A stretch of 64,000 nucleotides of DNA from Snuella sedimenti (lineage in GTDB: Bacteria > Bacteroidota > Bacteroidia > Flavobacteriales > Flavobacteriaceae), in contig NZ_JAELVQ010000005.1 in the NCBI RefSeq assembly GCF_016428595.1, positions 1 through 64,000 on the forward strand. The letters are read 5' to 3'. Within the stretch, counting starts at the first letter, position 1. Each line of letters starts with the position of its first letter. Below the pieces are notes generated by a model. The model saw only the letters and a program-made list of their open reading frames with translations, searched no databases and had not been told where the DNA came from. Positions 8,228 to 15,305 of the stretch are shown here, in pieces. The position numbers and the translations under genes are program-made.

Positions 8228-8702
8228 TGATTCTTTGACCTTCTTTGTATAAATAATAAGCTCCGAGTTTATTGGAACATTTGTAAATCGTATTGTATGT
8301 TTTAAAACTCATATGGTCTTGAGATTCAAGAAACTCATTTAATGATTTTGCATTAGTATCTATTTCAGTAGTTACATATTCTAAGGTTTTGTTTCCTTTT
8401 CGGTCAAACCTCTTAACCGATTTAATATTGCCATAATTGTCCAAAGAATATTGGTTTGCTATCTGTCCGTTTTTGTAGTATTGAATCATTCTGCCAGTTC
8501 TGGTGGAATAGTTTTCTGAGTTATATTCATACGTAGTCCAACAGGTGCTCCACCATATCTTCCCATTTTTGTAATATGTAGTATCCTTTTTACAGCTGAT
8601 TTTTTCTAAATCTTTTACAATTTCGAGAAACCGAGGCGTATGTTGAGCATTTGAAAAATGACCAATTAGAATTAAGACTATGACAGTTAAGAATCTTTTC
8701 AT
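8139..8702 (-). CDS. Secreted MORN-like (YwqK-type) repeat protein
   Basis: 187 aa. Signal peptide 1-19 (ends SNAQ), then repeats of the form YYKNGKIWWS, YYKNGQIANQYSLDNYGNIK and GVWTTYYENG, typical of MORN/YwqK-like proteins, which are often annotated as antitoxins or immunity proteins because they accompany polymorphic toxins. The end (CFRNSAITFD) departs abruptly from the repeat, and an overlapping frame carries a membrane tail, so the gene may be frameshifted. Repeat R2 lies 49 nt upstream of the start. Confidence 0.7.
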   Translation of the reverse strand: MKRFLTVIVLILIGHFSNAQHTPRFLEIVKDLEKISCKKDTTYYKNGKIWWSTCWTTYEYNSENYSTRTGRMIQYYKNGQIANQYSLDNYGNIKSVKRFDRKGNKTLEYVTTEIDTNAKSLNEFLESQDHMSFKTYNTIYKCSNKLGAYYLYKEGQRINDKKNGVWTTYYENGAFYFCFRNSAITFD

Positions 8703-8750
8703 TCAAATGTTATATAGAAAACGAATAAACACTCCTATGGGGTTATCGAA

Positions 8751-8864
8751 TACTTTTTAAAGATAACTCCTACGTTGCAATTATCATAATAAATTCTGTT
8801 GCTATAGAGAATAAAATCAAAAATGGTGGTGGGTTTTGGTGGTGGGTTTTTGCATTTAAATGCA
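8751..8864. repeat. Repeat R2
   Basis: Identical to R3 over the first 51 nt (8751-8801 = 16151-16201) and about 95% over its 114 nt. It contains two TGGTGGG words and ends in the palindrome TGCATTTAAATGCA. Directly after it (8864-8879) comes ATTTTAACTCTGTTCT, which is repeated exactly at 11924-11939 as part of a short island element. R2 divides the island into two halves. Confidence 0.85.
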
Positions 8865-8918
8865 TTTTAACTCTGTTCTAGAAGACCTTAGTTATTTTTA
8901 AATTTCTATATTTAGAAC

Positions 8919-9110
8919 ATGTTAATATTGTCTATAGTAATCTTTATATTCTCAGTTTATATATTTCTATCATATTTTTATGAATGGGAGCACTCCAAAA
9001 AACATTGGCAAAAAGGTATTCCTTACTCTAGATTTGATAAAACTTTAGGTATAATAATCTCTATAATTATATTTGTTTTTTCGACTTATCTTTTTGTGAA
9101 CTCCTTCTAA
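8919..9110 (+). CDS. Small two-pass membrane protein
   Basis: 63 aa with two hydrophobic helices (2-21 and 43-60) separated by a charged loop (YEWEHSKKHWQKGIPYSRFDKT). The only plus-strand gene I support in the island; it begins 55 nt after R2 and converges on 9128-9586. No homologue recognised. The regular membrane-loop-membrane pattern argues for a real gene, but at this size a chance frame cannot be excluded. Confidence 0.5.
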   Translation: MLILSIVIFIFSVYIFLSYFYEWEHSKKHWQKGIPYSRFDKTLGIIISIIIFVFSTYLFVNSF

Positions 9111-9127
9111 TTAATTCCCCTTCTTTG

Positions 9128-9586
9128 TTAGCATATGTTTTTTTCTATCAATAAAAAGATAGCTGTAATTATAAAAATAGGAAAGCTCCCAATATTTACA
9201 GTATACCAGCTATAGTAACCTTTATATTTTAAATCACCCATATTCCTTGTCCAAATTCCGTCAGATAACTTCCCCCATTGCATTTGAAAAGCTTCTTTTT
9301 TGAATACTTTTTTATAAAATTCAATAATTCCTTTTGAGATTAATAAAGTCAGAAAAGGGGAGAAGGTCAGGAGAGTGCAATTAAATTGGCAGAAATAATT
9401 CCAATTCAGTAATTCCATGATGATTCCAAGAAATCCTATTAGGAATGTAATTTTCAAATATCTCATATAGTATTTGTTCTCTTTTAAATCTTCTGTAAAT
9501 GTTATAATTACCAAACTAAAGAGTTGGTAAAATATAATTATCATATAAAAATATACTTCGGAAAGTGTCATTTCAAGTGTATGCAA
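9128..9586 (-). CDS. Hypothetical four-pass membrane protein
   Basis: 152 aa with hydrophobic segments at about 10-28, 45-62, 73-90 and 130-148. A loop at 105-125 contains WGKLSDGIWTRNMGDLKYKGYYSW. Its start is 9 nt downstream of the stop of the cREC gene, so it is likely the last gene of a short operon with 9934-10233 and 9596-9937. Confidence 0.6.
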   Translation of the reverse strand: MHTLEMTLSEVYFYMIIIFYQLFSLVIITFTEDLKENKYYMRYLKITFLIGFLGIIMELLNWNYFCQFNCTLLTFSPFLTLLISKGIIEFYKKVFKKEAFQMQWGKLSDGIWTRNMGDLKYKGYYSWYTVNIGSFPIFIITAIFLLIEKNIC

Positions 9587-9595
9587 GTGGTTTGA

Positions 9596-9937
9596 TTATG
9601 ATTTCTCTGTTTTTAAATGTTTTATATAATTATTCAAGAGTCCTTTTATTTGTTCGGCAGCAACAGGGTTTGCCGAATGTACTTTAAATTCCAAATTCCG
9701 TAAATCAAGTCCAGAATCATACACAAGCCATTTAGCAGCAGACAATCCATCAGGTGCAATATTTCCATCTTCTCCAAGCCCAAGGTCATTATCAAAACTT
9801 ATATAATTTGGTAAACCGTTAGTTTTTATATATTCAACAAATTCCGAATAGGTTCGGACAATATCAAATTCAGATTCCAGTGATTTGTCATAGACCATTT
9901 CTATAGTTCGAACATCATCTAAAAAGAGTCTTTTTAT
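9596..9937 (-). CDS. cREC-type receiver-like protein, apparent ATA start
   Basis: Resembles the cyclic-phosphate-processing receiver-like (cREC) domain described in RNA-repair and conflict systems: YISFDNDLG in the middle and KVHSANPVAAEQIKGLLNNY at the end. The first ATG (9898) would drop the essential N-terminal strand. In the same frame upstream the sequence encodes LFLDDVRTIE, the expected LDD.R motif. No ATG, GTG or TTG is available there; the only candidate is ATA at 9937-9935, which overlaps the TAA stop of the upstream gene. Either ATA is used with translational coupling, or an ATG was lost. From the ATA the protein is 113 aa. Confidence 0.72.
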   Translation of the reverse strand: MKRLFLDDVRTIEMVYDKSLESEFDIVRTYSEFVEYIKTNGLPNYISFDNDLGLGEDGNIAPDGLSAAKWLVYDSGLDLRNLEFKVHSANPVAAEQIKGLLNNYIKHLKTEKS

Positions 9938-10233
9938 TTTCTTTTATTTCCACAAGCAGCACAGAATGATGCTTTATGAGTTCTGTATGGTTTTCCACAA
10001 CTCTCACAGTCTGGACCATACATGTCTGCAAAATGGTGAATTATTGCATTCGGTTCAGTTTCTCCAAACCCAGTTAAGTCGTTATAAAAATCAAGAAGTT
10101 TTTTAAAACGTTTTTGCCTGTCCTTTTCAAGAGTTTTGAACCCCTCTGAATATAGTTTAGAAGCGATGATACTTTCTTCACCTTCCAACATTGGAACTTC
10201 CATTTTACATCTCCAACAATATCGTATTCTCAT
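9934..10233 (-). CDS. Zinc-ribbon conserved hypothetical protein
   Basis: 99 aa. Three CxxC pairs: CWRC at 6-9, CESC and CAAC in the C-terminal part, enough to bind one or two zinc ions. The start MRIRYCWRCKMEVPMLE, the middle LTGFGETEPNAIIHH and YGPDCESCGKPYRTHKASFC follow a family I recognise from many bacteria, function unknown. Its stop overlaps the putative ATA start of the cREC gene by 2 nt. Short island element 16 nt upstream. Confidence 0.78.
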   Translation of the reverse strand: MRIRYCWRCKMEVPMLEGEESIIASKLYSEGFKTLEKDRQKRFKKLLDFYNDLTGFGETEPNAIIHHFADMYGPDCESCGKPYRTHKASFCAACGNKRK

Positions 10234-10248
10234 AAGTTTGATTCAAGT

Positions 10249-10282
10249 GTCTTGTCCTGAAATATTATTACAGGGTATATTT
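10249..10282 (-). repeat. Short island element, copy 3
   Basis: Plus strand GTCTTGTCCTGAAATATTAT then TACAGGGTATATTT. The first half is nearly the same as copy 8 at 16110 (TTGTCTTGTCCTGAAATATG). It is followed by ATTTAACTCAGTTTT, a variant of the word at 11924 and 8864. Confidence 0.6.
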
Positions 10283-10317
10283 GTATTTAACTCAGTTTTT
10301 TTGCAAAACATTTTTGC

Positions 10318-10809
10318 TCAATAATCTTTTAATAAATTTTCCAATTCCATATTTCCTTTCCATCCTTCTGATTCATTCATAGCAATTAATAGATATTTTT
10401 TCGCTTCTTCAAGTGATTGAGCTACACCTTGTACCATTCCATTCCGCCACGGACTTTTCTTTTCAGGAATCAGATATTCAAAATAGTATTCATTATTTCC
10501 AATATTATTTATTATGACATACCAATTTGACTCCCAGTTATCTTCAGTTAGTAGTACCAATCTATCGTGAGAAGTTAATCCCCAAATTTGAGTTTTCTTG
10601 AAAATTTCATTTATCAATTTTATAAAGTCAGTCATCGCTTTTGACCTTATTTCCCAAACAGGATTATTGTCATATCCCCCAAGTTCTTGATAAACTTCAA
10701 CAAGTGATTTTTTACTATGTTTTGAGCAAACAGTTATAGGCATTTCATATGGTTGTTTAGTGTCCTTCAAATGTATATGATTACAGATTATGTAGTTATA
10801 AACTATCAT
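10318..10809 (-). CDS. Conserved hypothetical cytosolic protein
   Basis: 163 aa, soluble. The C-terminal half (YFEYLIPEKKSPW, then SLEEAKKYLLIAMNESEGW) follows a conserved pattern I recognise from uncharacterised small proteins. The N-terminal 15-25 residues look unlike the rest, so the true start may be an internal Met (for example the M of MPITVCSK, codon 23). The annotated end of the upstream gene overlaps its start by 14 nt. Confidence 0.62.
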   Translation of the reverse strand: MIVYNYIICNHIHLKDTKQPYEMPITVCSKHSKKSLVEVYQELGGYDNNPVWEIRSKAMTDFIKLINEIFKKTQIWGLTSHDRLVLLTEDNWESNWYVIINNIGNNEYYFEYLIPEKKSPWRNGMVQGVAQSLEEAKKYLLIAMNESEGWKGNMELENLLKDY

Positions 10810-11238
10810 GTTTATTATTCTTTTTTAATAGCCCGTAAACTATGTTAATTGGAAAAACTATTTGTCCTAAAACCATAATTAGGAGTATTATGGTAATGAT
10901 TAAGGTCAAATTGTTATTAAATTCATATTCCATAAACTCTTCTCTAAAAAACTGAGCTAAAACCATTACGGCTAGAGTTCCACCAAAAGTTAGCGTGACG
11001 TGAGTCCAACTAAGCCATTTTGATAGCGTTTTATTCGTTTTGTTCATAACCCAGTACCCAAACCCACTATTCCAAAAAGAATCGAGATAAATGATGTTAA
11101 ATGAATATAAGCTATTATATAATAAGTATCATGAATATTTACATCTAAAGCTGCATCACCACATAAAATTCCAACAAGAATTAATACTGGAATTCCAAGA
11201 AAAAAAATGATATGAGGTTTTTCAATTAGCTTATTCAT
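10796..11238 (-). pseudogene. Cytochrome-oxidase-subunit-I-like small membrane protein, frameshifted
   Basis: Two overlapping frames (11044-11238, 64 aa; 10796-11047, 83 aa) together make one about 147-aa protein. The first has DVNIHDTYYIIAYIHLTSF, and the second SKWLSWTHVTLTFGGTL, both like consecutive helices of heme-copper oxidase subunit I (LDIxLHDTYYVVAHFHY...). At 11056-11060 the first frame reads GLGTGL-stop. Inserting one G in the GGG run gives GLGYWVMNKTNKTL and joins the second frame. The HDTYY/H pattern suggests a shortened oxidase-like membrane protein of unknown role. Broken by one base, or read by frameshifting. Confidence 0.65.
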
Positions 11239-11246
11239 TCAATTGT

Positions 11247-11277
11247 TTTCTCCCAAATATGGTTACAGGTTAATTTT
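11247..11277 (-). repeat. Short island element, copy 4
   Basis: Plus strand TTCTCCCAAATATGGTTACA followed by GGTTAATTTTT; the AAATATGGTTACAGGTTA core is the consensus. It lies 9 nt upstream of the start at 11238. Confidence 0.6.
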
Positions 11278-11293
11278 TTAATTCTTTGTTGTC

Positions 11294-11866
11294 TCATGTT
11301 CTTATTCCACTTAATGTTAATCCTAAAACCCCAAAAATCAGTAATGAAATCAGCAAAACTTTTTTTGATTGGTAAAGTTTTGAAATTAATGACCAACAAT
11401 ATAAAAATATAGATATCGGAAGAAAAAATGCTATAAACCCAAAATATTCTTTTAAATCAAGATAAAAGCCATCGTAATTAAACCCCATATAAATTGTAAA
11501 AAATCTTGTTAAAACAAGCATTATTACTCCGAACATAAAGAAAGAATTCGTTTGCGCAAATCTCAATTTCCGAGCTTCGCTTCGTTTTCCAAAATTCAGT
11601 TTGCTCATCCATAAATATGTGGTGAAACAAAATCCAAGACTAACAGATAATAATCCGAAAAATGATGTGTAATAAAAACCAAGTTTTGAGTTGATAAGAT
11701 TATCCCAATTCCCATCATTCATAGCTGTTACGACATTATTCGTTTTAGATAACATTTGAAATAAAAAACTCAAAATAATTGAGTATCCAATTCCGACCAC
11801 AATTCCGATATAAAATCGGAAGCGTCCAATTCGGTCAATACTAAAATTAGATTTGTACTTTTTCAA
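11294..11866 (-). CDS. Hypothetical five-pass membrane protein
   Basis: 190 aa. Basic N-terminus and hydrophobic segments at about 18-40, 65-85, 105-125, 138-158 and 168-186. No family recognised. Followed downstream by short element copy 4 and the split oxidase-like gene, and preceded by copy 5. Confidence 0.6.
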   Translation of the reverse strand: MKKYKSNFSIDRIGRFRFYIGIVVGIGYSIILSFLFQMLSKTNNVVTAMNDGNWDNLINSKLGFYYTSFFGLLSVSLGFCFTTYLWMSKLNFGKRSEARKLRFAQTNSFFMFGVIMLVLTRFFTIYMGFNYDGFYLDLKEYFGFIAFFLPISIFLYCWSLISKLYQSKKVLLISLLIFGVLGLTLSGIRT

Positions 11867-11893
11867 TTCAGCGTGATTTTTTTTGAATGTTTT

Positions 11894-11939
11894 GTCGTTA
11901 AATATGGCTATAGCTTTTTTTTTATTTTAACTCTGTTCT
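11894..11939 (-). repeat. Short island element, copy 5 with its distal word
   Basis: Plus strand GTCGTTAAATATGGCTATAG (core) then a T run and ATTTTAACTCTGTTCT (11924-11939). The last 16 nt are identical to 8864-8879 just after R2, so the element and R2 share a boundary sequence. Confidence 0.6.
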
Positions 11940-11954
11940 TTGTTGTAATAGTTT

Positions 11955-12359
11955 TTACCAGACAAAACCAATGAAATATACCAAAACGCACCAGCACGTA
12001 TAGATGCAGCTTAAAAATGTCCCACAAATAAAAAAGAACAATCTAAATTTTTTAATTCCGATTTTGCTATTTAAATAATACCAATCAAACAGTTCGAATA
12101 AAGTTCCTAAAGAATAAAATATATTTGCACCAATTCCCCATATAATTATTCCTAACGTATCTTCAAACGTCCATTGATATGGGCTTTCAGCGAGTACATT
12201 GAAAATTGTAACTATACCAAATAATCCAACCAAAACGTTATATATCCATCTTTTGGATTCCCACCATTTTATATTTAATCTTAATTCTTCTAATGTCATT
12301 TTTAAATGTCTAGCCCTGAAATTAGATTGTAGGACATATTTTGTTTCAACTGAGTTCAT
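11955..12359 (-). CDS. Hypothetical three-pass membrane protein
   Basis: 134 aa. A polar N-terminal third (MTLEELRLNIKWWESKRWIY) leads into three hydrophobic segments (38-55, 68-90, 105-128). The true start may be the internal Met at residue 21 (MTLEELRL), which looks like a normal beginning. Function unknown. 16 nt downstream of the RDD-family gene, probably cotranscribed. Confidence 0.6.
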   Translation of the reverse strand: MNSVETKYVLQSNFRARHLKMTLEELRLNIKWWESKRWIYNVLVGLFGIVTIFNVLAESPYQWTFEDTLGIIIWGIGANIFYSLGTLFELFDWYYLNSKIGIKKFRLFFFICGTFLSCIYTCWCVLVYFIGFVW

Positions 12360-12375
12360 TGTTAGTGTTGGTAAT

Positions 12376-12957
12376 TCACTTAGTTTGGTCTTTGATTACT
12401 TTAGTTTTAGATAACGAATCGTGAAATCCATTTTTTACGAATAGAAAAGAAAGTCGGTCAAATGGAATTAGTCGGCAAAAAGTTCTAGTAATAATATCTC
12501 CTTTTTCAGGTTTTTCTCCATTGAGTTTCACAACTTTAGTTTTAGTAATAAACTTTCCAACTGTTTTTTGAAATTTGACTTCCATTATTCCATAATACCC
12601 AATAAAAACTAGAAACATAATCACATAACCCAATAACATTTGGCTTCCATTATTCGCACCTAAAGGCATAGTTAGAATTGTGGCAATAATTAACCAAATA
12701 ATGAAATCAATTAAAAAATTCAAAAATCTAATTCCAGAACTAACAACATTTGAGTCAACTTTCTGTTTTTGCTCTTTTTCTATTGTCGCTTCTTCTATAA
12801 TTTCTCCAAACTCGCTAATGTTTAATTTACGTTTTTCTATTTCAGATTCAGCAGCTTCTATAGCTATGGGGTTGTATCTTTCCCTTTCAACTGTTACAAT
12901 TTTGATTAATTCTTCATCAGTCCGTTCTGACATTACCCGTTTAAACTCATTTTCCAT
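12376..12957 (-). CDS. RDD-family membrane protein
   Basis: 193 aa. The N-terminal cytosolic part has TDEELIKIVTVERERYNPIA, a helix seen in front of several membrane domains. From about 72 the RDD domain begins: RFLNFLIDFIIWL, a second membrane segment (115-137), then TVGKFITKTKVVKLNGEKP and RTFCRLIPFDRLSFL. RDD proteins are three-pass membrane proteins of largely unknown function, some linked to transport and some to immunity. Family assignment is confident; the role is not. Confidence 0.82.
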   Translation of the reverse strand: MENEFKRVMSERTDEELIKIVTVERERYNPIAIEAAESEIEKRKLNISEFGEIIEEATIEKEQKQKVDSNVVSSGIRFLNFLIDFIIWLIIATILTMPLGANNGSQMLLGYVIMFLVFIGYYGIMEVKFQKTVGKFITKTKVVKLNGEKPEKGDIITRTFCRLIPFDRLSFLFVKNGFHDSLSKTKVIKDQTK

Positions 12958-13024
12958 TTGATTGGTTTATTATTGTATTTTTAATTCGGTTTTTCTTAAG
13001 TTGATTTTGTTATGCTTTAGTGCT

Positions 13025-14635
13025 TTATTCAAGTTCTAACCCTTTTAAAAGTCGCCCAATATTCTTTTTGGTGTCATCATTTGGTTCAATGTCTTTAAGG
13101 TGGTTTACCTTTTTGGTAATTTCGTCAGACCAATTTTCAGGTTTCCATTTACTCAATGCTCTTATAGTCATATTTCTGTTTCGTGTAACAGGACTATCTA
13201 AACCAACAAGGATAAGCTCTTCTCCTTTTGTTGGATAGTTTTCCAAAAAAGTTATTACACTATCGAGGGAAGAATGTTTTTGATAATCCTCACCTAACCC
13301 CATCCAATCTTTAGGTCCTGTTCCTAATTCTTCTAATGGAAGGTTGTTTTTTGCGAAATCAATTATGTCATTTACATTTTGTTCTTTGGCATAAGCTGTA
13401 ACGTCATGCCAAGCAGAACTATCTAATGGGTTCTTTAGAAGTTTACTCCAGAGAACATCCCAAAATTCAAGACCAAGTTTTTGAGCAGCTTGTTTTCCAT
13501 TCCAATATAGAATATTATCATCACTTTTTAATGCTATTTCAGCTTGTTCTTTCCAGTCTTTACTTTTTAATATTTCGTTTATATCTATGAGACAATTCGA
13601 AACTATATCTTGAGTCCAGCCATTTTCTTTATGTTCTCCTATGTCATCTTGAATTTCAATAAGAAAATCTTTAATGGAATTTAATGTATTAAAATCTGTA
13701 ATATCTTTTACGTGAATTTTTCCATGTCGAATAAAATTCTCGACTGTTTCATGCGCAAATTCATAATCAGATATATCTTCTGCTGGTCCGCCAGAAATAA
13801 GAGCTTCAATAATTTCTCCTGTAGATTTGAATAGTTTATTATCTATGTTCTCATTTTGAATTTTTTTATGTAATTCACCATTCACGGCACACGTACAAGC
13901 CAAATATTCATTCATTATGCTATTTTTGTAGCCATCGAGAATTAACCAATCTTTTAATTCTTCTGATAATTCCATATTAGCTATTCTATCCACAAGTTGA
14001 ATTTTTCCCCAGCCATCAACTTTACTAGCCAACTTCCATAGGTCCTGAACTGGATTGTCTGATAAATTAGAAATAGCAACAGTAGAGAAAACAGTAAATT
14101 CATCATGCAAGCCGAGTACCTTAATTTCATTCATAACTGTTTTGTTTTGGCAAAGACCTAAAATTGCGATTCCCATTTTTACGCTATTCCTATGACTTGT
14201 TTTCGTAGCTAAATTTTTAGCAAAGCTGAAAAGATAAGGTTCAATAGGTAAGGACAGATTTACTACTTTCTGAAGAAACTCATCTATTATTCCAATTACT
14301 CCATCACTTTCAGTTATTTTCTTATAAAACTCTGATTTACTTCCAGCATCACCATTTTTTGCTATAGATTTTATAAGGCTTGAAAGTTCTTTGATTTTAA
14401 TTTTTGATTCCGAAGAATCATCGACTCCAAACATTGAGTCCATTAAGCCTGGGGCAAATCTAATTCCGCTTTCATCAGTTTTTTTTTCATCAGGTAAATC
14501 ATTCGCAGACGTTTTTAGAGTTCCATCACCTTCAATGTTTTCGCTTAAAAACCGTAAGATGGAATCGTCAGTTTGCCATTTAGTAACCTTGAATTCCTTT
14601 TTGTTTTCAAGTAAGTTTTTAATCCATTCTATCAT
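13025..14635 (-). CDS. Conserved hypothetical HEAT-like helical protein
   Basis: 536 aa, soluble and mostly helical. The central block (NPVQDLWKLASKVDGWGKIQ, DWLILDGYKNSIMNEYLACT, GGPAEDISDY) and the C-terminal block (LDSPVTRNRNMTIRALSKW) follow an uncharacterised family of about 500 aa that I recognise from Firmicutes and Bacteroidota. Regularly spaced hydrophobic helices suggest an alpha-solenoid. It is the largest gene of the island. No catalytic motif seen. Confidence 0.75.
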   Translation of the reverse strand: MIEWIKNLLENKKEFKVTKWQTDDSILRFLSENIEGDGTLKTSANDLPDEKKTDESGIRFAPGLMDSMFGVDDSSESKIKIKELSSLIKSIAKNGDAGSKSEFYKKITESDGVIGIIDEFLQKVVNLSLPIEPYLFSFAKNLATKTSHRNSVKMGIAILGLCQNKTVMNEIKVLGLHDEFTVFSTVAISNLSDNPVQDLWKLASKVDGWGKIQLVDRIANMELSEELKDWLILDGYKNSIMNEYLACTCAVNGELHKKIQNENIDNKLFKSTGEIIEALISGGPAEDISDYEFAHETVENFIRHGKIHVKDITDFNTLNSIKDFLIEIQDDIGEHKENGWTQDIVSNCLIDINEILKSKDWKEQAEIALKSDDNILYWNGKQAAQKLGLEFWDVLWSKLLKNPLDSSAWHDVTAYAKEQNVNDIIDFAKNNLPLEELGTGPKDWMGLGEDYQKHSSLDSVITFLENYPTKGEELILVGLDSPVTRNRNMTIRALSKWKPENWSDEITKKVNHLKDIEPNDDTKKNIGRLLKGLELE

Positions 14636-14658
14636 TTATGTATTATGTTTCTTTGCAT

Positions 14659-14696
14659 GTCTATTCCTGAAAGATAGCTATAGGGTATATTTTTTT
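14659..14696 (-). repeat. Short island element, copy 6
   Basis: Plus strand GTCTATTCCTGAAAGATAGC then TATAGGGTATATTTTTTT. AAAGATAGCTATAG is intermediate between the short element core and the start of R1 (AAAGATAGTTCC), linking the two repeat types. It lies 24 nt upstream of the start at 14635. Confidence 0.6.
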
Positions 14697-14725
14697 AACA
14701 AGATTCTTTATTAGACACTAGTTCT

Positions 14726-15247
14726 TTATCTGATTTTTTCGTTGGCAAAGTCAATTACTTTTTTCAATTCAGTATTTCCGATTTCTTTTTCCCCAATTAT
14801 GTATGATGAATTATTTCCAACTTCAAGGTCAAGAAAAAGATTTTTATCTATAACTCGATAACTTTTAAAAGCTTCCCATTTTATTTTTGCATCATACTTA
14901 TAATATTTGTACCTGAAATAGTCTTTGTTAAATTCCCAAAGGCTATTTTCATTGGCAATCTTTTGTCCTTGTATTTCCGATTCTATTAAATCAAAATATT
15001 TTTTTTTGGTTTTTTTATAAAATGAATAATATTTAAAACCATTAATTGCAAAGTGAGTTCCAATGGCAATGAATATAAATCCAATATAATCTTGACCATA
15101 AACAATTAATCCGCCAATAATAATTATTGGAATACTCCAATAGAGATTTCTCTTATTTTTTTTCAGATTTTCATTCCACGCAATATTGAAATTCAGAATC
15201 ATCTGTTCTCTGTAAATGTTTTCATCAAAAGGTATTTCAAATTTCAT
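14726..15247 (-). CDS. YcxB-like membrane protein
   Basis: 173 aa. Short cytosolic N-terminus, two adjacent membrane segments (about 36-52 and 56-74), then a PH-like domain with KANENSLWEF-like and IKWEAFKSYRVIDKNLFLDL sequence, the arrangement of YcxB-like proteins. The family has no established biochemical role. Flanked by short element copies 6 and 7. Confidence 0.75.
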   Translation of the reverse strand: MKFEIPFDENIYREQMILNFNIAWNENLKKNKRNLYWSIPIIIIGGLIVYGQDYIGFIFIAIGTHFAINGFKYYSFYKKTKKKYFDLIESEIQGQKIANENSLWEFNKDYFRYKYYKYDAKIKWEAFKSYRVIDKNLFLDLEVGNNSSYIIGEKEIGNTELKKVIDFANEKIR

Positions 15248-15274
15248 TTGGAAGCTCTTTTTTTAAAATATTAT

Positions 15275-15305
15275 GTCTTGAAATATGGCTACAAGTTATA
15301 TTTAA
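15275..15305 (-). repeat. Short island element, copy 7
   Basis: Plus strand GTCTTGAAATATGGCTACAA then GTTATATTTAA. It lies 27 nt upstream of the start at 15247 and also overlaps the last codons and TAG stop of the gene at 15289-16104, so the element supplies the C-terminal residues of its upstream neighbour. Confidence 0.6.

Noticed and set aside
14391-14714. Plus-strand 107-aa frame over the start of the 536-aa gene
   Set aside because: Mostly antisense to a conserved gene and of mixed composition; no support.
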